Shown one piece after another: positions 1 to 8,912 of a stretch of DNA of 59,234 bases. Source of the DNA: Opacimonas viscosa (GTDB lineage: Bacteria; Pseudomonadota; Gammaproteobacteria; Enterobacterales; Alteromonadaceae); NCBI RefSeq assembly GCF_024199005.1, contig NZ_JANATA010000020.1, positions 1 through 59,234 on the forward strand, in the 5' to 3' direction. The position numbers and the translations under genes are program-made. The stretch's first letter is position 1. Every line of letters starts with the position of its first letter. Below the pieces are notes generated by a model. It was given only the letters and a program-made list of their open reading frames with translations. It did no database searches and was not told where the DNA came from.

Positions 1-5
1 AAGCT

Positions 6-350
6 TTACAGCCGAAGCCCCGTGATCAGACTTGCTCTGTCGCGGGGTAGTTCACCAAACCACTCTTTTCTTCTGCGCATAATGTCACTATGGATATTGT
101 TGCGGTATACAAAAGACATTAGCGACGCTTGATCCCGCCAAATTGACATATTAAAGGCGATGTTGGGATCTGGAAATACTTGCACATCCATTGCGTCATT
201 CCCGGCACCGGTAAAGCGCCATATAAATCCATCTTGTCCCTCAGCTGCAGCATTCACACGATCTAAATTATCCATAAAACCTGCATTCACAGGATCTTCA
301 GGAGCGTTTCGAAAACGTGCGATATTGACCTCAGCCAGATGATATTTCAT
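6..350 (-). CDS. DUF3291-like protein
   Basis: Small protein of 114 residues that resembles the N-terminal two thirds of DUF3291 proteins, a family of unknown function related in shape to antibiotic-biosynthesis monooxygenase/dabb-type ferredoxin folds. The start MKYHLAEVNIARF, the NLDRVNAAAE segment and the following GFIWRF are the recognisable parts. Family members as I remember them run to about 140-150 residues and have a Trp-rich C-terminal stretch; here the frame ends soon after RRRKEWFG, so the gene may be shortened or frameshifted at its 3' end, which lies at the very edge of the window. It is divergent from the DJ-1/PfpI gene. Family call from memory of the motif, function unknown. 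Confidence 0.7.
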   Translation of the reverse strand: MKYHLAEVNIARFRNAPEDPVNAGFMDNLDRVNAAAEGQDGFIWRFTGAGNDAMDVQVFPDPNIAFNMSIWRDQASLMSFVYRNNIHSDIMRRRKEWFGELPRDRASLITGLRL

Positions 351-477
351 AAAGATTCTGCTTAATTATTTTTGGCAATTTTATTTACTATATAAGAAAA
401 AAACCCCAAACTAAAAGAATAAATCAACCAACACCTAATATTTAGTCGTTGACTGGTAGAGGACCTCAGGGGGAAAA

Positions 478-1053
478 ATGAACATCGGTATATATATTTA
501 CGAACATGCGGAAGTCTTAGACTTCGCAGGCCCCTTTGAGGTTTTCTCTGTTGCCAAACGCTTGCATTGTGCTGATTGGAATATTACCTTAATTGCAGCT
601 ACAGAACAGCAAGTTCCTACCAAAGGGAACTTTCAAGTAGTACCGCACCATACCATAAACGATCACCCGTTGCTTGACTTGCTCGTTGTGCCTGGAGGCA
701 TTCATACCTACGAAATGGAAAAACCTGAAATTTTACAATGGCTGCGCCAAACAGACCAAACAACCAAACATACTGCTTCTGTGTGTACTGGTGTATTTCT
801 GCTAGCGAATGCAGGCATCCTCAACACTCAAACAGTGACTACTCATTGGGATGACCTCAATGAACTCCAGGAGCGCTTCCCCACATTAGATGTGGTCAGT
901 AACACACGTTGGGTCAATCAGGGGAAATACACCACATCAGGGGGAATTTCAGCAGGTATTGATATGAGTTTAGGGCTGGTGGAGCGGTTCACTACAAAAC
1001 AACAAGCAGAAGCCGTAGCCAGACAAATGGAATATGTTTGGGAACATAAATAG
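478..1053 (+). CDS. DJ-1/PfpI (isonitrile hydratase-like) family protein
   Basis: Protein of 191 residues with a class I glutamine amidotransferase-like fold. The nucleophile elbow is visible as SVCTGVFLLANAG (Cys about residue 101), followed by the TTHWDD segment and by the TSGGISAGIDMSLGLVE stretch typical of the isonitrile hydratase/AraC-N-terminal branch of the DJ-1/PfpI superfamily. There is no fused AraC DNA-binding domain. An acidic residue near the N-terminus (VLDFAGPFEVF) fits the usual Glu/Asp partner of the cysteine. The ATG is preceded by a strong AGGGGG-type ribosome site. Members hydrate isocyanides or act in stress protection; the real substrate cannot be told from sequence. 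Confidence 0.85.
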   Translation: MNIGIYIYEHAEVLDFAGPFEVFSVAKRLHCADWNITLIAATEQQVPTKGNFQVVPHHTINDHPLLDLLVVPGGIHTYEMEKPEILQWLRQTDQTTKHTASVCTGVFLLANAGILNTQTVTTHWDDLNELQERFPTLDVVSNTRWVNQGKYTTSGGISAGIDMSLGLVERFTTKQQAEAVARQMEYVWEHK

Positions 1054-1146
1054 ATTTTAAAAGGTTGGCATCTTGTTTGCTTTGTATAGTTCAGTGACAA
1101 GCCTACATCTGGCAAGTCAATTTTCTGACTGAACTATTAGGAGATC

Positions 1147-1719
1147 ATGATGGAACTCGCCATAATACTTACTATGTTACTTATTGTGATGGCGTTAGGA
1201 GTGACCAAACTCACAGCCCAAGAAGTAAACGTACCTTTTAAACGCAAACAAAATTTATTCACGCCGACGGAAAGGCAGTTTATCAGTCTTTTAGAAACCT
1301 CGGTTGGACATGAATTTCGCATTCTTTGTCGAGTCCGTTTAAGTGATGTGCTCAGCCCGTCTGGTTCAGATAAAAAAGGGAAAGTAGCAACAGCTAAAGC
1401 ACAGACAAAACAACTTGATTTTATTTTATGTGAGAAAGAATCAATGCGCCCTGTAGCCGCCATTGACTTAGTCAATAGTGCAGAGAAATACAAAACTCAG
1501 CGCGACTGGTTTGTTGCTGGTGCTTTAGAATCTGCACATATTGCTCATATCCGCATTAAGGTGAAAGCTGGATACACGCCAAAAGAAATTCGTGCATGTA
1601 TTGAAAACAAGCTGGTTGAATACCGTCAAATGACAGAGAAAAAACCTTTAGTAAAAACGAGTACCCGCCCGACTCGTCCGCTTCGCTCTAGCAGAACGAA
1701 TGGCCCTCAAGCGGCGTAA
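1147..1719 (+). CDS. DUF2726 domain protein, membrane-anchored
   Basis: Protein of 190 residues: an N-terminal hydrophobic helix (about residues 2-24), then a DUF2726 domain. The domain shows the FTPTERQFISLLE start, a conserved RVRLSDVL segment, QLDFILCEK and an AAIDLVNS strand, then YKTQRDWFVAGALESA. DUF2726 is placed among PD-(D/E)XK nuclease-like folds; here D in LDF is kept, but the usual acidic/Lys pair after it reads AAIDLVN, so catalysis is uncertain. The tail is rich in Thr/Arg/Ser. An AGGAG site stands 3 nt before the ATG ATG doublet. A hairpin with a T-run follows about 70 nt after the stop. Function unknown. Confidence 0.8.
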   Translation: MMELAIILTMLLIVMALGVTKLTAQEVNVPFKRKQNLFTPTERQFISLLETSVGHEFRILCRVRLSDVLSPSGSDKKGKVATAKAQTKQLDFILCEKESMRPVAAIDLVNSAEKYKTQRDWFVAGALESAHIAHIRIKVKAGYTPKEIRACIENKLVEYRQMTEKKPLVKTSTRPTRPLRSSRTNGPQAA

Positions 1720-1752
1720 AGTACAATCGGATAACAGGGCTAAACTTTACAT

Positions 1753-1780
1753 TTGGTTATTTTGCTATCTGATATATAAT
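1753..1780 (+). promoter_or_regulatory. Candidate sigma-70 promoter before mtnN
   Basis: TTGGTT (1753-1758) and a perfect TATAAT (1775-1780) are 16 bp apart. Transcription would begin near 1787, immediately before the hairpin at 1791-1809, so either the RNA starts with this hairpin or the match is fortuitous. Seen in sequence, not tested. Confidence 0.45.
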
Positions 1781-1790
1781 TTCTTTTTTA

Positions 1791-1815
1791 AACCTGCCAA
1801 GTGCAGGTTTTCTTT
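1791..1815 (+). terminator. Rho-independent terminator after the DUF2726 gene
   Basis: Perfect 7-bp stem AACCTGC (1791-1797) / GCAGGTT (1803-1809), 5-nt loop, then TTCTTTT; a T-rich stretch also precedes it. It separates the DUF2726 gene from mtnN. Confidence 0.7.
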
Positions 1816-1849
1816 TACTAATTAATAGTTCTTTTAGGAATGATACCGC

Positions 1850-2542
1850 ATGAATATTTTAATTTTGGGCGCAATGGATGAAGAAGTTGCATTACTCAAT
1901 GCCAGTCTAGAAGACATAGCCACTCGACAAGTCGCTCATTTGACTTGTCACACAGGTACCTATGCTGGTCATGTGGTGCTCGTTGCTAAATGCGGTATAG
2001 GTAAAGTCGCTGCTGCTTTGGCGACGGGACTGCTTTGTCAAGATTTCCAACCCGATGTAGTTATTAACACTGGGTCTGCAGGTGGGTTTGACCCTCGTAT
2101 TGATGTAGGTGATATTGTCATCGGTTCTGACCTCATTCAACATGATGTTAACCTCACACATTTTGGCTATAAACTAGGCCAACCTGCAGGTATGCCAGAA
2201 GTGTTTTCAGCTGATACTTCCTGGGCTGAGTTAGCCCTTGAGTGTGTTACTGATATGCCAAATATAATGGGGATAAGAGGGGTTATTGGTTCTGGTGATG
2301 CATTTATTGGTACGGATGAACAAGCGGCACAAATAAAAGCCGACTACCCACAGTTTGCGGCTGTTGAAATGGAAGGAGCTGCGATTGGGCAAGTATGTCA
2401 TTTACTCGACATACCTTGTCTAGTGATCCGTTCAATTTCTGACCATGCTAACAAAGCATCATCGATGACATTCGAGCAATATCTACCGATAGCGGCAAAA
2501 AACTCTGCTAATCTTGTTATGGCGGTCTTACAAAAAGCGTAA
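1850..2542 (+). CDS. mtnN: 5'-methylthioadenosine/S-adenosylhomocysteine nucleosidase
   Basis: Cytosolic nucleosidase of 230 residues, the usual MtnN length. It removes adenine from methylthioadenosine, S-adenosylhomocysteine and 5'-deoxyadenosine, feeding methionine salvage and relieving inhibition of SAM enzymes. Visible family features are the start MNILILGAMDEEV with the acid/base Glu near residue 12, the GIGKVAAA loop, the NTGSAGGF motif, VEMEGAAIGQVC (ribose-binding Glu) and RSISDHA with the catalytic Asp. It heads a run of same-strand genes with cbiB and btuF, an order common in gammaproteobacteria (mtnN near btuF), with only 42 nt to cbiB. Confidence 0.97.
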   Translation: MNILILGAMDEEVALLNASLEDIATRQVAHLTCHTGTYAGHVVLVAKCGIGKVAAALATGLLCQDFQPDVVINTGSAGGFDPRIDVGDIVIGSDLIQHDVNLTHFGYKLGQPAGMPEVFSADTSWAELALECVTDMPNIMGIRGVIGSGDAFIGTDEQAAQIKADYPQFAAVEMEGAAIGQVCHLLDIPCLVIRSISDHANKASSMTFEQYLPIAAKNSANLVMAVLQKA

Positions 2543-2584
2543 GCGCAGCGTTGCAATCGGTCCTAGCCAAGGTGGAGAATAATT

Positions 2585-3532
2585 ATGTCAGCATTATCTG
2601 ATGGTGGGTTAGCTTGGTTGACCCAACCCTGGGTAGTGACCATATTATGTGTCATGTCTGCTGTGGTGATGGAGCGCCTCTTACCACTTAGGAGAGTGTC
2701 CCATCCTATCGGGATCTTTTTTATTATTGCCCACCAAATGAGCTTAGCTGTCGCCAAAGTACATCATAAACCTGCTTTGTGGATGGGGGTATTTTGTTGG
2801 TTGATCTTAGTCCTACCTATTGTGGCTATTATCGCCTTTCTCCTCCAACTTGCCGAATACAGAGTGCTACTTGAAGGCATATTATTGTGGCTCTGTATCG
2901 CTCAATTTGGGGTGTCGAACATAACGAAACGCGTTTATGGGTATTTACTAAGAGACAAGAAACAACTTGCTCGTGATACTCTAGCCCCTTATGTACTCAG
3001 AGAAACGAACACCTTGTCACCTTTAGGTATTGCTAAAACACATGCAGAAATGCTGATTTTAAGACACTTCCAACAAGTAATCGTTACCATATTCTGGTTT
3101 GTTTTATTCGGTATTGAAGCCGCTTTAGTTTATCGCTTAACCTTGGAGTTACAACAAGCCTTTAACACTAAAAAAATAGAATTCAAAGAGGCTGGGATCC
3201 TCTTATTATGGATTTCTCGGTTTTTTCAATGGCCAGTGGCAGCCCTCTACACTTTTTGTATATGGCTATTTCACCCTCAAAAAGTTTGGCAGGCGCTTGC
3301 GGTCTTGGCACATAAAAATCCGAGTAATTTAGTCCTCGCCAGTATTGGTAAAAGCATCGGTTGTCAATTTTGTGGCCCAGCTATCTACTCCGGCAAAAAA
3401 ATCAGGACAGCAAAATGTGGGGATGTTTTTCCTCTAAAATTGGACCATTTACGGTTAATCAAGCCTCAACAGAACTTGTACCTTTCTACTTTTTTAATTG
3501 TTTGTATCGCTCTGGCTTTAGTGGTGCATTGA
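2585..3532 (+). CDS. cbiB: Adenosylcobinamide-phosphate synthase-like membrane protein (CbiB/CobD type)
   Basis: Integral membrane protein of 315 residues with several hydrophobic segments. CbiB attaches aminopropanol phosphate to adenosylcobyric acid. The family signature is visible as ETNTLSPLGIAKTHAEMLI in the middle, followed by a long helix with FWFVLFGIEAALVYRL, a late WPVAALYTFCIWLF segment and a NPSN motif near the C-terminus. The protein is quite diverged from enteric CbiB (the usual RDT and D-G-x-x-S motifs are altered), so it may be a remodelling or corrinoid-salvage variant. Its stop overlaps the btuF start as TGATG, which points to translational coupling with B12 uptake. Confidence 0.8.
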   Translation: MSALSDGGLAWLTQPWVVTILCVMSAVVMERLLPLRRVSHPIGIFFIIAHQMSLAVAKVHHKPALWMGVFCWLILVLPIVAIIAFLLQLAEYRVLLEGILLWLCIAQFGVSNITKRVYGYLLRDKKQLARDTLAPYVLRETNTLSPLGIAKTHAEMLILRHFQQVIVTIFWFVLFGIEAALVYRLTLELQQAFNTKKIEFKEAGILLLWISRFFQWPVAALYTFCIWLFHPQKVWQALAVLAHKNPSNLVLASIGKSIGCQFCGPAIYSGKKIRTAKCGDVFPLKLDHLRLIKPQQNLYLSTFLIVCIALALVVH

Positions 3533-4362
3533 TGAAGTATTGGATTGCCTCCCTCCTGTTTGCTATGACATTCGTTAGCTATTCAAATAGCTGCTATGCT
3601 TGGGTAGTAAAGTCCAAAACACCAAAACAACGGATAATTACCCTCGCTCCTCACTTGGCAGAAATTGTCTATGCTCTAGACAAGGGTACGGAACTCATAG
3701 CTGTGAGTGAAGCCTCTAACTATCCTGAAAGTGTCAAGGATTTACCTACTGTTGCGAATTATAGAGGAGTAAATTTTACTGAAATTTTACGTGCCAAACC
3801 GACGCATATTTTGGCATGGCAAGGCGGTAATCAAAGTAAAGATATTCAGAGGTTAAGGGCAATGGGGCTTTCAGTACTCGCAGTCAGTGTAGAGTCTTTG
3901 ACTGATATTACCCAACAAATTATAGATGTCGGCACATATATCAACGCAACCAACACTGCAGCAGTAGCCACTCAGTTCGCCAACGCCCTCAAGAAACATC
4001 AAAAAAAATACGCTACAGTGACACCAAAACGTGTTTTTTATTACAGTGCACAGCAGCCTTTATTCACCATTGGCAAAACAGCTTGGGTCACTCAATTACT
4101 GGCCACTTGTCAGCTACATTCGATTTATGCTGACAGTGCAATACCTTATCCACAAGCAAATATAGCTTTTGTTCTTAACAGTCAGCCTGAGGTCATCATC
4201 AGCAGCCAAAAACAACCTTTAACCGAACTGGAACGGTTTTGGCAGACGCATCAAAACATATTAGCCTCGATGCTAATTCAAGCTGATCCTGACCAAATGC
4301 ATCGCTTTACCCCTCGAGTACTCGATGAGTTAGGTAGGATCTGTGCCACTGCGCATTTGTAG
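3532..4362 (+). CDS. btuF: Periplasmic vitamin B12-binding protein
   Basis: Solute-binding protein of 276 residues for cobalamin import. The start chosen is the ATG overlapping the cbiB stop (TGATG), because it gives a good signal peptide: MKYW, then a hydrophobic core, then cleavage near SCYAW. The mature part begins with QRIITLAPHLAEIVYAL, the typical BtuF/FecB-type opening, and continues with ELIAVSEASNYPESVKDLPTV, then AKPTHILAWQGG and a C-terminal lobe with HRFTPRVLDELGRIC. These are family hallmarks of class III binding proteins. No btuC/btuD permease genes lie next to it, so the partner transporter must be encoded elsewhere. Confidence 0.92.
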   Translation: MKYWIASLLFAMTFVSYSNSCYAWVVKSKTPKQRIITLAPHLAEIVYALDKGTELIAVSEASNYPESVKDLPTVANYRGVNFTEILRAKPTHILAWQGGNQSKDIQRLRAMGLSVLAVSVESLTDITQQIIDVGTYINATNTAAVATQFANALKKHQKKYATVTPKRVFYYSAQQPLFTIGKTAWVTQLLATCQLHSIYADSAIPYPQANIAFVLNSQPEVIISSQKQPLTELERFWQTHQNILASMLIQADPDQMHRFTPRVLDELGRICATAHL

Positions 4363-4443
4363 TTGTAGATAGAGTTAACCCAGACTCGGTGTTATAATAC
4401 CAACCTCTTATATTGCTTATCCTTAATCAAATAGGTCATCCGT

Positions 4444-4842
4444 ATGGAAATTTCGATTTCGACACCTGCAATGCTCTTTCCTGCTATTAGTTTATTACTC
4501 CTTGCATTCACACAACGATTTTTGGCCTTGGCAAATTTGACTCGTTCATTCGCCAACGACTACGAGCAAGAAAATGTCATGTTACAAATCCAAAATTTTC
4601 GTAAACGTATTAAACTGATCAGAGAAATGCAGCAAGCTGGTGTGTCTAGCTTCTTTTTTTGTGTTGTGACTATGCTGATGATTTATATGGGCTGGAGCGT
4701 CATTGCGAACTGGACATTTGGGATAAGTCTCTTGTTACTTATGTTTTCTCTAGTACTATCCATCAAGGAAATTCATATTTCTATGCAAGCACTCGATGTT
4801 CATCTAGAACAAGTATTAAAAGATACCAAGAAAAAAGTGTGA
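4444..4842 (+). CDS. DUF2721 membrane protein
   Basis: Protein of 132 residues with three hydrophobic segments (about residues 8-28, 67-85, 88-108). The arrangement, including the first helix followed by RFLALANLTRSF and the IQNFRKRIKLIREMQQAG cytosolic stretch, is that of DUF2721, a small membrane family of unknown function. It lies 81 nt after btuF and ends in a strong terminator, so it could be co-transcribed with the B12 genes or have its own promoter. Confidence 0.85.
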   Translation: MEISISTPAMLFPAISLLLLAFTQRFLALANLTRSFANDYEQENVMLQIQNFRKRIKLIREMQQAGVSSFFFCVVTMLMIYMGWSVIANWTFGISLLLLMFSLVLSIKEIHISMQALDVHLEQVLKDTKKKV

Positions 4843-4849
4843 TACAAAA

Positions 4850-4888
4850 AAGCCTGAGTGACGGTTCAGTTTAACCACTCAGGCTTAT
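4850..4888 (+). terminator. Strong hairpin terminator after the DUF2721 gene
   Basis: Perfect 11-bp stem AAGCCTGAGTG (4850-4860) / CACTCAGGCTT (4876-4886), with A-runs before and a T-rich stretch after. It lies between convergent genes (DUF2721 and tyrS) and could serve both strands. Confidence 0.85.
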
Positions 4889-4979
4889 ATTTATTGTTTA
4901 GCTGAAGATGATGCGAGCATCGCTTAAAGAGTGCACTCAATAATACCTCTTTTTTGGGTACACACTTCGACGCGCCCTT

Positions 4980-6179
4980 TTAAACTAGGGTAATTCTCGC
5001 AAACTTACGTTTCCCAACTTGATAAACCGCTGTATCGGTCTGTTGTAGACGCAGTTTTGTATCTTCGACTTTTTCACCATTTATCTTTACTGCGCCTTGT
5101 TTAATCATACGCATGGCGTCTGAGGTGGAAGCCACTAGACTCGCTTCTTTCAACAGATTCGCAATACCTATCCCATCTTCACCTAAAGTAATAGTCACTT
5201 CTGGCATATCATCAGGAATGGCATTTTTTTGGAACCGTTGGATAAAATCAGCATGAGCAGCTTCTGCAGCGGCTGCATCATGGAATCTTTCAATAATTTC
5301 TTTGGCTAATAAAATCTTAGTATCACGAGGATTTGCCCCATCGGCTACCGCTACTTTTAACTCATCGATTTCAGCAATCGGACGGAAACTCAATAAATCA
5401 AAATAACGCCACATCAACTCATCGGAAATAGACATGATTTTACCAAACATATCATTTGGCGCATCAGTAATACCAATATAGTTATTCAACGATTTGGACA
5501 TTTTCTGGACGCCGTCCAAACCTTCTAATAGCGGCATCATTAAAACAGTTTGTTGGGACTGACCTTGTGCTTTTTGCAGTTCTCGTCCCATCAGTAGGTT
5601 GAAACGTTGGTCGGTCCCACCTAGTTCGACGTCTGCTTCTAATGCAACACTATCCCAACCTTGCACCAATGGATATAAAAATTCATGGATAGCAATGGGC
5701 TGCTCATTTGCATAGCGCTTTTTAAAATCATCTCGTTCGAGCATACGTGCAACCGTTTGGCTGGCTGCTAATTTAATCATTCCTGCGGCACCTAACTCGT
5801 TCATCCATTCAGAGTTGAACCGAACGGTAGTTTTGGCAGGATCCAAAATTTTGAAAACCTGTTCTTTGTAAGTCTGTGCATTCGCTAATACATCTTCCTT
5901 ACTCAAAGGTTTGCGCGTGACGTTTTTACCCGTTGGGTCCCCTATCAGACCAGTAAAATCGCCGATCAAAAAGATAACCTCATGACCTAGCTGTTGGAAA
6001 GTACGTAATTTATTGATCAATACTGTGTGCCCCAAGTGCAAATCAGGTGCCGTAGGATCAAAGCCAGCTTTTATCTTTAAAGGTTTACCCGTTTTCAGGC
6101 GCTCTTTAAGCTCCTCTTCTACCAGTATTGCGTCTGAGCCTCTTTTTATCTCAGCAAATGCCGCTTCCCAACCTGCCAT
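4980..6179 (-). CDS. tyrS: Tyrosyl-tRNA synthetase
   Basis: Class I aminoacyl-tRNA synthetase of 399 residues that charges tRNA-Tyr. The catalytic domain shows [18 protein letters not shown] with the HIGH-type motif [40 protein letters not shown] and the second ATP motif [11 protein letters not shown]-terminal S4 RNA-binding domain follows (about residues 335-399), ending with [11 protein letters not shown]. The length and the HLGH/KMSKS form fit the Haemophilus/Vibrio-type TyrRS rather than the 424-residue enteric TyrS. It is divergent from the M23 peptidase gene, as in many gammaproteobacteria. Confidence 0.97.
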   Translation of the reverse strand: MAGWEAAFAEIKRGSDAILVEEELKERLKTGKPLKIKAGFDPTAPDLHLGHTVLINKLRTFQQLGHEVIFLIGDFTGLIGDPTGKNVTRKPLSKEDVLANAQTYKEQVFKILDPAKTTVRFNSEWMNELGAAGMIKLAASQTVARMLERDDFKKRYANEQPIAIHEFLYPLVQGWDSVALEADVELGGTDQRFNLLMGRELQKAQGQSQQTVLMMPLLEGLDGVQKMSKSLNNYIGITDAPNDMFGKIMSISDELMWRYFDLLSFRPIAEIDELKVAVADGANPRDTKILLAKEIIERFHDAAAAEAAHADFIQRFQKNAIPDDMPEVTITLGEDGIGIANLLKEASLVASTSDAMRMIKQGAVKINGEKVEDTKLRLQQTDTAVYQVGKRKFARITLV

Positions 6180-6378
6180 GTGCGTTTTCCAATCAAGCTA
6201 AAAAATATATTTGTATTTTACGCAGACCACCGCATTATTGAAAGTGTAAAGGTATAGTAAATTTGGTATATGTATCAAAATTAATCCCCAAAGAACCCTG
6301 TACTTTTTTGCGAAGAGACTAGAATGTACCTATGTTTAACGGTATTCTTAGGTAACTTACCCTATTGAGAGGTTTTGC

Positions 6379-7674
6379 GTGGTTGCAAAAACAATTAATA
6401 ACTTACCCAGACCACATAAAATTTCATTAGTGGCTCTGTCACTTTTTGTTGTTATTTTAATCATTTCGTCACTCTTTAGTGCTGATGCTTCACGCCATAC
6501 TGTGGCGCAGTCGTTGGTACCTGGTGTCGCTTATCCAGTGCCGCTTGAGTTAGAGGCAGCAGCACAAGACATTGAATTACAACCCTTATCTGAATCCCGC
6601 ACATATACCGTCAAAGCTGGGGACAGCTTGGGGAAAATATTTGCCCAGCAAGGCTTCAGTGCAGCGACCACTTATCATGTATCTAGAGCCGGTAAAGACG
6701 CGAAAACACTTACCAAAATAATGCCTGGAGATGTGCTTCAGTTATCAGTAGATCCTAGAGGCAAGCTGGATCAACTAACCTATCAAATCAACGATACTTC
6801 TACCTTAATCGTGCAGCGTAAAACGGATACAGATTATGTATCCAATATTGTTGAGGCAGAAACCTACAGCAAATACAGCTTTGCTCAAGGGACCATTACA
6901 TCATCGTTTTGGAATGCAGGTATCAAAGCCGGGTTATCTGATAATAAAATAATGCAATTAGCTGATATCTTTGGCTGGGATATCGACTTTGCTATGGAAA
7001 TTCGCAATGGTGATACATTTAACGTAGTTTACGAAGAACTGTTTGTTGACGGCGATTATATTGGTGAAGGTGATATTGTAGCGGCTGAGTTTGTCAACCA
7101 AGGCGAAACATTCAGGGCGATTCGCTATACTGATGGTAGTTATTATTCGGATAGCGGTCGCAGTATGCGCAAAAGCTTTTTACGGGCCCCGGTCAATTTC
7201 CGTTATATTAGCTCTAACTTTACCAAGAAGCGATTTCACCCAGTCCAAAAACGTTGGAAAGCACACCGTGGTGTGGATTATGCGGCTCCAACAGGTACAC
7301 CTGTGGTTGCTGCTGGTAAGGGACGAGTAATAAAATCTACTTATGATCGTTTCAATGGGCATCATGTTTTCATTCAACATGGCGATCGTTATGTCACGAA
7401 ATACCTGCACTTCTCCAAGCGAAAAGTGAAAAAAGGTGACATGGTTAAACAAGGTCAAGTCATTGGGTTACTAGGGGCAACAGGCTTAGCTTCAGGCCCA
7501 CATTTACATTATGAATTTTTAGTTGATGGGGTTCATCAAAATCCACGAACCGTTAAACTACCAAAAGCAGACCCGATCGCTAAATCTGAAAAGTCAGCAT
7601 TTATGACTTTAGCCAAAACACGTATAGCGCAACTTGAGAACAACAAGCGGATCATGCTCGCGAGTATTGATTAA
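6379..7674 (+). CDS. mepM: M23 murein DD-endopeptidase with LysM/OapA-type N-terminus (MepM-like)
   Basis: Envelope peptidoglycan hydrolase of 431 residues. A GTG start is used, preceded by GAGAGG. A single hydrophobic anchor (about residues 17-34) places the rest in the periplasm. A LysM-like stretch follows (YTVKAGDSLGKIFAQQGFS, about residues 74-95), then a linker domain, then the LytM/M23 zinc domain with HRGVDYAAPTGTPVVAAGKG (His and Asp ligands), and HLHYEFLVDG at about residue 375 with the last His ligand and the catalytic His. All zinc residues are kept, so an active cross-link-cleaving enzyme is expected. Only 12 nt separate it from anmK, which suggests co-expression of wall cleavage and recycling. 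Confidence 0.92.
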   Translation: MVAKTINNLPRPHKISLVALSLFVVILIISSLFSADASRHTVAQSLVPGVAYPVPLELEAAAQDIELQPLSESRTYTVKAGDSLGKIFAQQGFSAATTYHVSRAGKDAKTLTKIMPGDVLQLSVDPRGKLDQLTYQINDTSTLIVQRKTDTDYVSNIVEAETYSKYSFAQGTITSSFWNAGIKAGLSDNKIMQLADIFGWDIDFAMEIRNGDTFNVVYEELFVDGDYIGEGDIVAAEFVNQGETFRAIRYTDGSYYSDSGRSMRKSFLRAPVNFRYISSNFTKKRFHPVQKRWKAHRGVDYAAPTGTPVVAAGKGRVIKSTYDRFNGHHVFIQHGDRYVTKYLHFSKRKVKKGDMVKQGQVIGLLGATGLASGPHLHYEFLVDGVHQNPRTVKLPKADPIAKSEKSAFMTLAKTRIAQLENNKRIMLASID

Positions 7675-7686
7675 CAGGGAAAAAAC

Positions 7687-8838
7687 ATGTCTTGGTATAT
7701 TGGTATCATGTCTGGTACTAGCTTAGATGGTATTGATGTCGCTTTATGTAAAATAGATGTCATCAATGGCTCCATGGAGACTCGAGCGTTTCACTCCCCC
7801 CCGTTCCCTGATGAACTTTTAGCTAAGCTCACCGTGTTATGCACCAAACCTATCCAACACTTGGAAAATATTGGTCAAACTCAGCAGCTACTCACCAAAG
7901 CCTATGCTGATGCAGTCAATAGCTTACTTGCTAAAGAAAATGTCGATCCAGCAACCATCAGCGCAATAGGTTGTCACGGACAAACTATTTGGCACTCACC
8001 TGCGAGTACCTTACCTTTTACATGGCAATTGTTAGATGCGGCTTTGCTCGCAAGACTGTGCAATATCAATGTCATTCACAACTTTAGAGCAAAAGATATG
8101 GCATATGGTGGTCAAGGTGCTCCGCTGGTCCCACCGTTTCACCAATGGTTATGTAAAGACTTCCCTGCACATTTTCAGTATCGTGTATTAGTGAATATTG
8201 GCGGTATTGCCAATGTCTCTATTTTTGATAAAGAAAAACTGATCGCAGGCTTCGATACTGGGCCTGGCAATACCCTGCTCGATATGTGGTATCAAAGACA
8301 TAATATTCAGATGTACGACAAAAATGGAGCATGGGCCAGCACTGGTAATTATCATCGTGCACTACTCACACAGTTGTTGAGTGACCCATATTTTGTTCAG
8401 GCGGCACCTAAGAGCACTGGTAGAGAATACTTTAATTTAGCTTGGTTAAACCAATATTTGGACCAGTATTATGCAGTAACAAGCAAAACGAAAGATACCG
8501 TATTAGCGCCACAAGACATCCAACGCACTTTATCGATGTTAACTGCACAGTCAATCATCACAAGCATTCAAACATACACTCAAAATGCGCCAACTCAGTT
8601 AATTGTGTGTGGTGGTGGAACGCACAACCAACAATTATATGCGGATTTAACGAATGTACTCCCTCCAAGTATCGCTGTGACCTTACTCTCTAGTTTAGGG
8701 CATGATGTCGATGCTATTGAAGCCATGGCATTTGCCTGGTTGGCCGCTTGTCATGAATCAGGCATTCCGAGCAATGCACCGAGTTTGACAGGTGCTAACA
8801 AAGCCGTAGTCTTAGGTTCAAAAACTAACTATAAGTAG
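7687..8838 (+). CDS. anmK: Anhydro-N-acetylmuramic acid kinase
   Basis: Cytosolic kinase of 383 residues that opens and phosphorylates 1,6-anhydro-MurNAc to MurNAc-6-phosphate in cell-wall recycling. The start YIGIMSGTSLDGIDVALC is the family signature with the ATP-binding GTSxDG, followed by GCHGQTIWHSP, NFRAKDMAYGGQGAPLVPPFH, NIGGIANVS and GFDTGPGN, then CGGGTHN near the C-terminus. Length matches the family. It sits right after the M23 endopeptidase, the same arrangement as in many proteobacteria. Confidence 0.97.
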   Translation: MSWYIGIMSGTSLDGIDVALCKIDVINGSMETRAFHSPPFPDELLAKLTVLCTKPIQHLENIGQTQQLLTKAYADAVNSLLAKENVDPATISAIGCHGQTIWHSPASTLPFTWQLLDAALLARLCNINVIHNFRAKDMAYGGQGAPLVPPFHQWLCKDFPAHFQYRVLVNIGGIANVSIFDKEKLIAGFDTGPGNTLLDMWYQRHNIQMYDKNGAWASTGNYHRALLTQLLSDPYFVQAAPKSTGREYFNLAWLNQYLDQYYAVTSKTKDTVLAPQDIQRTLSMLTAQSIITSIQTYTQNAPTQLIVCGGGTHNQQLYADLTNVLPPSIAVTLLSSLGHDVDAIEAMAFAWLAACHESGIPSNAPSLTGANKAVVLGSKTNYK

Positions 8839-8912
8839 TGTTATATCAATACTTTAGTTTTTTTTCGTGAAGTTCGTTATACTAAATTGATGTTTATCTA
8901 ATTAGAGGCAGC

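Noticed and set aside
2542-2585. Cobalamin riboswitch before cbiB-btuF
   Set aside because: The gaps before mtnN and cbiB are too short and show no B12-box-like sequence.
3361-3531. Longer btuF reading frame starting with TTG inside cbiB
   Set aside because: It removes the signal peptide from the N-terminus and overlaps cbiB heavily; the TGATG start gives a normal secreted protein.
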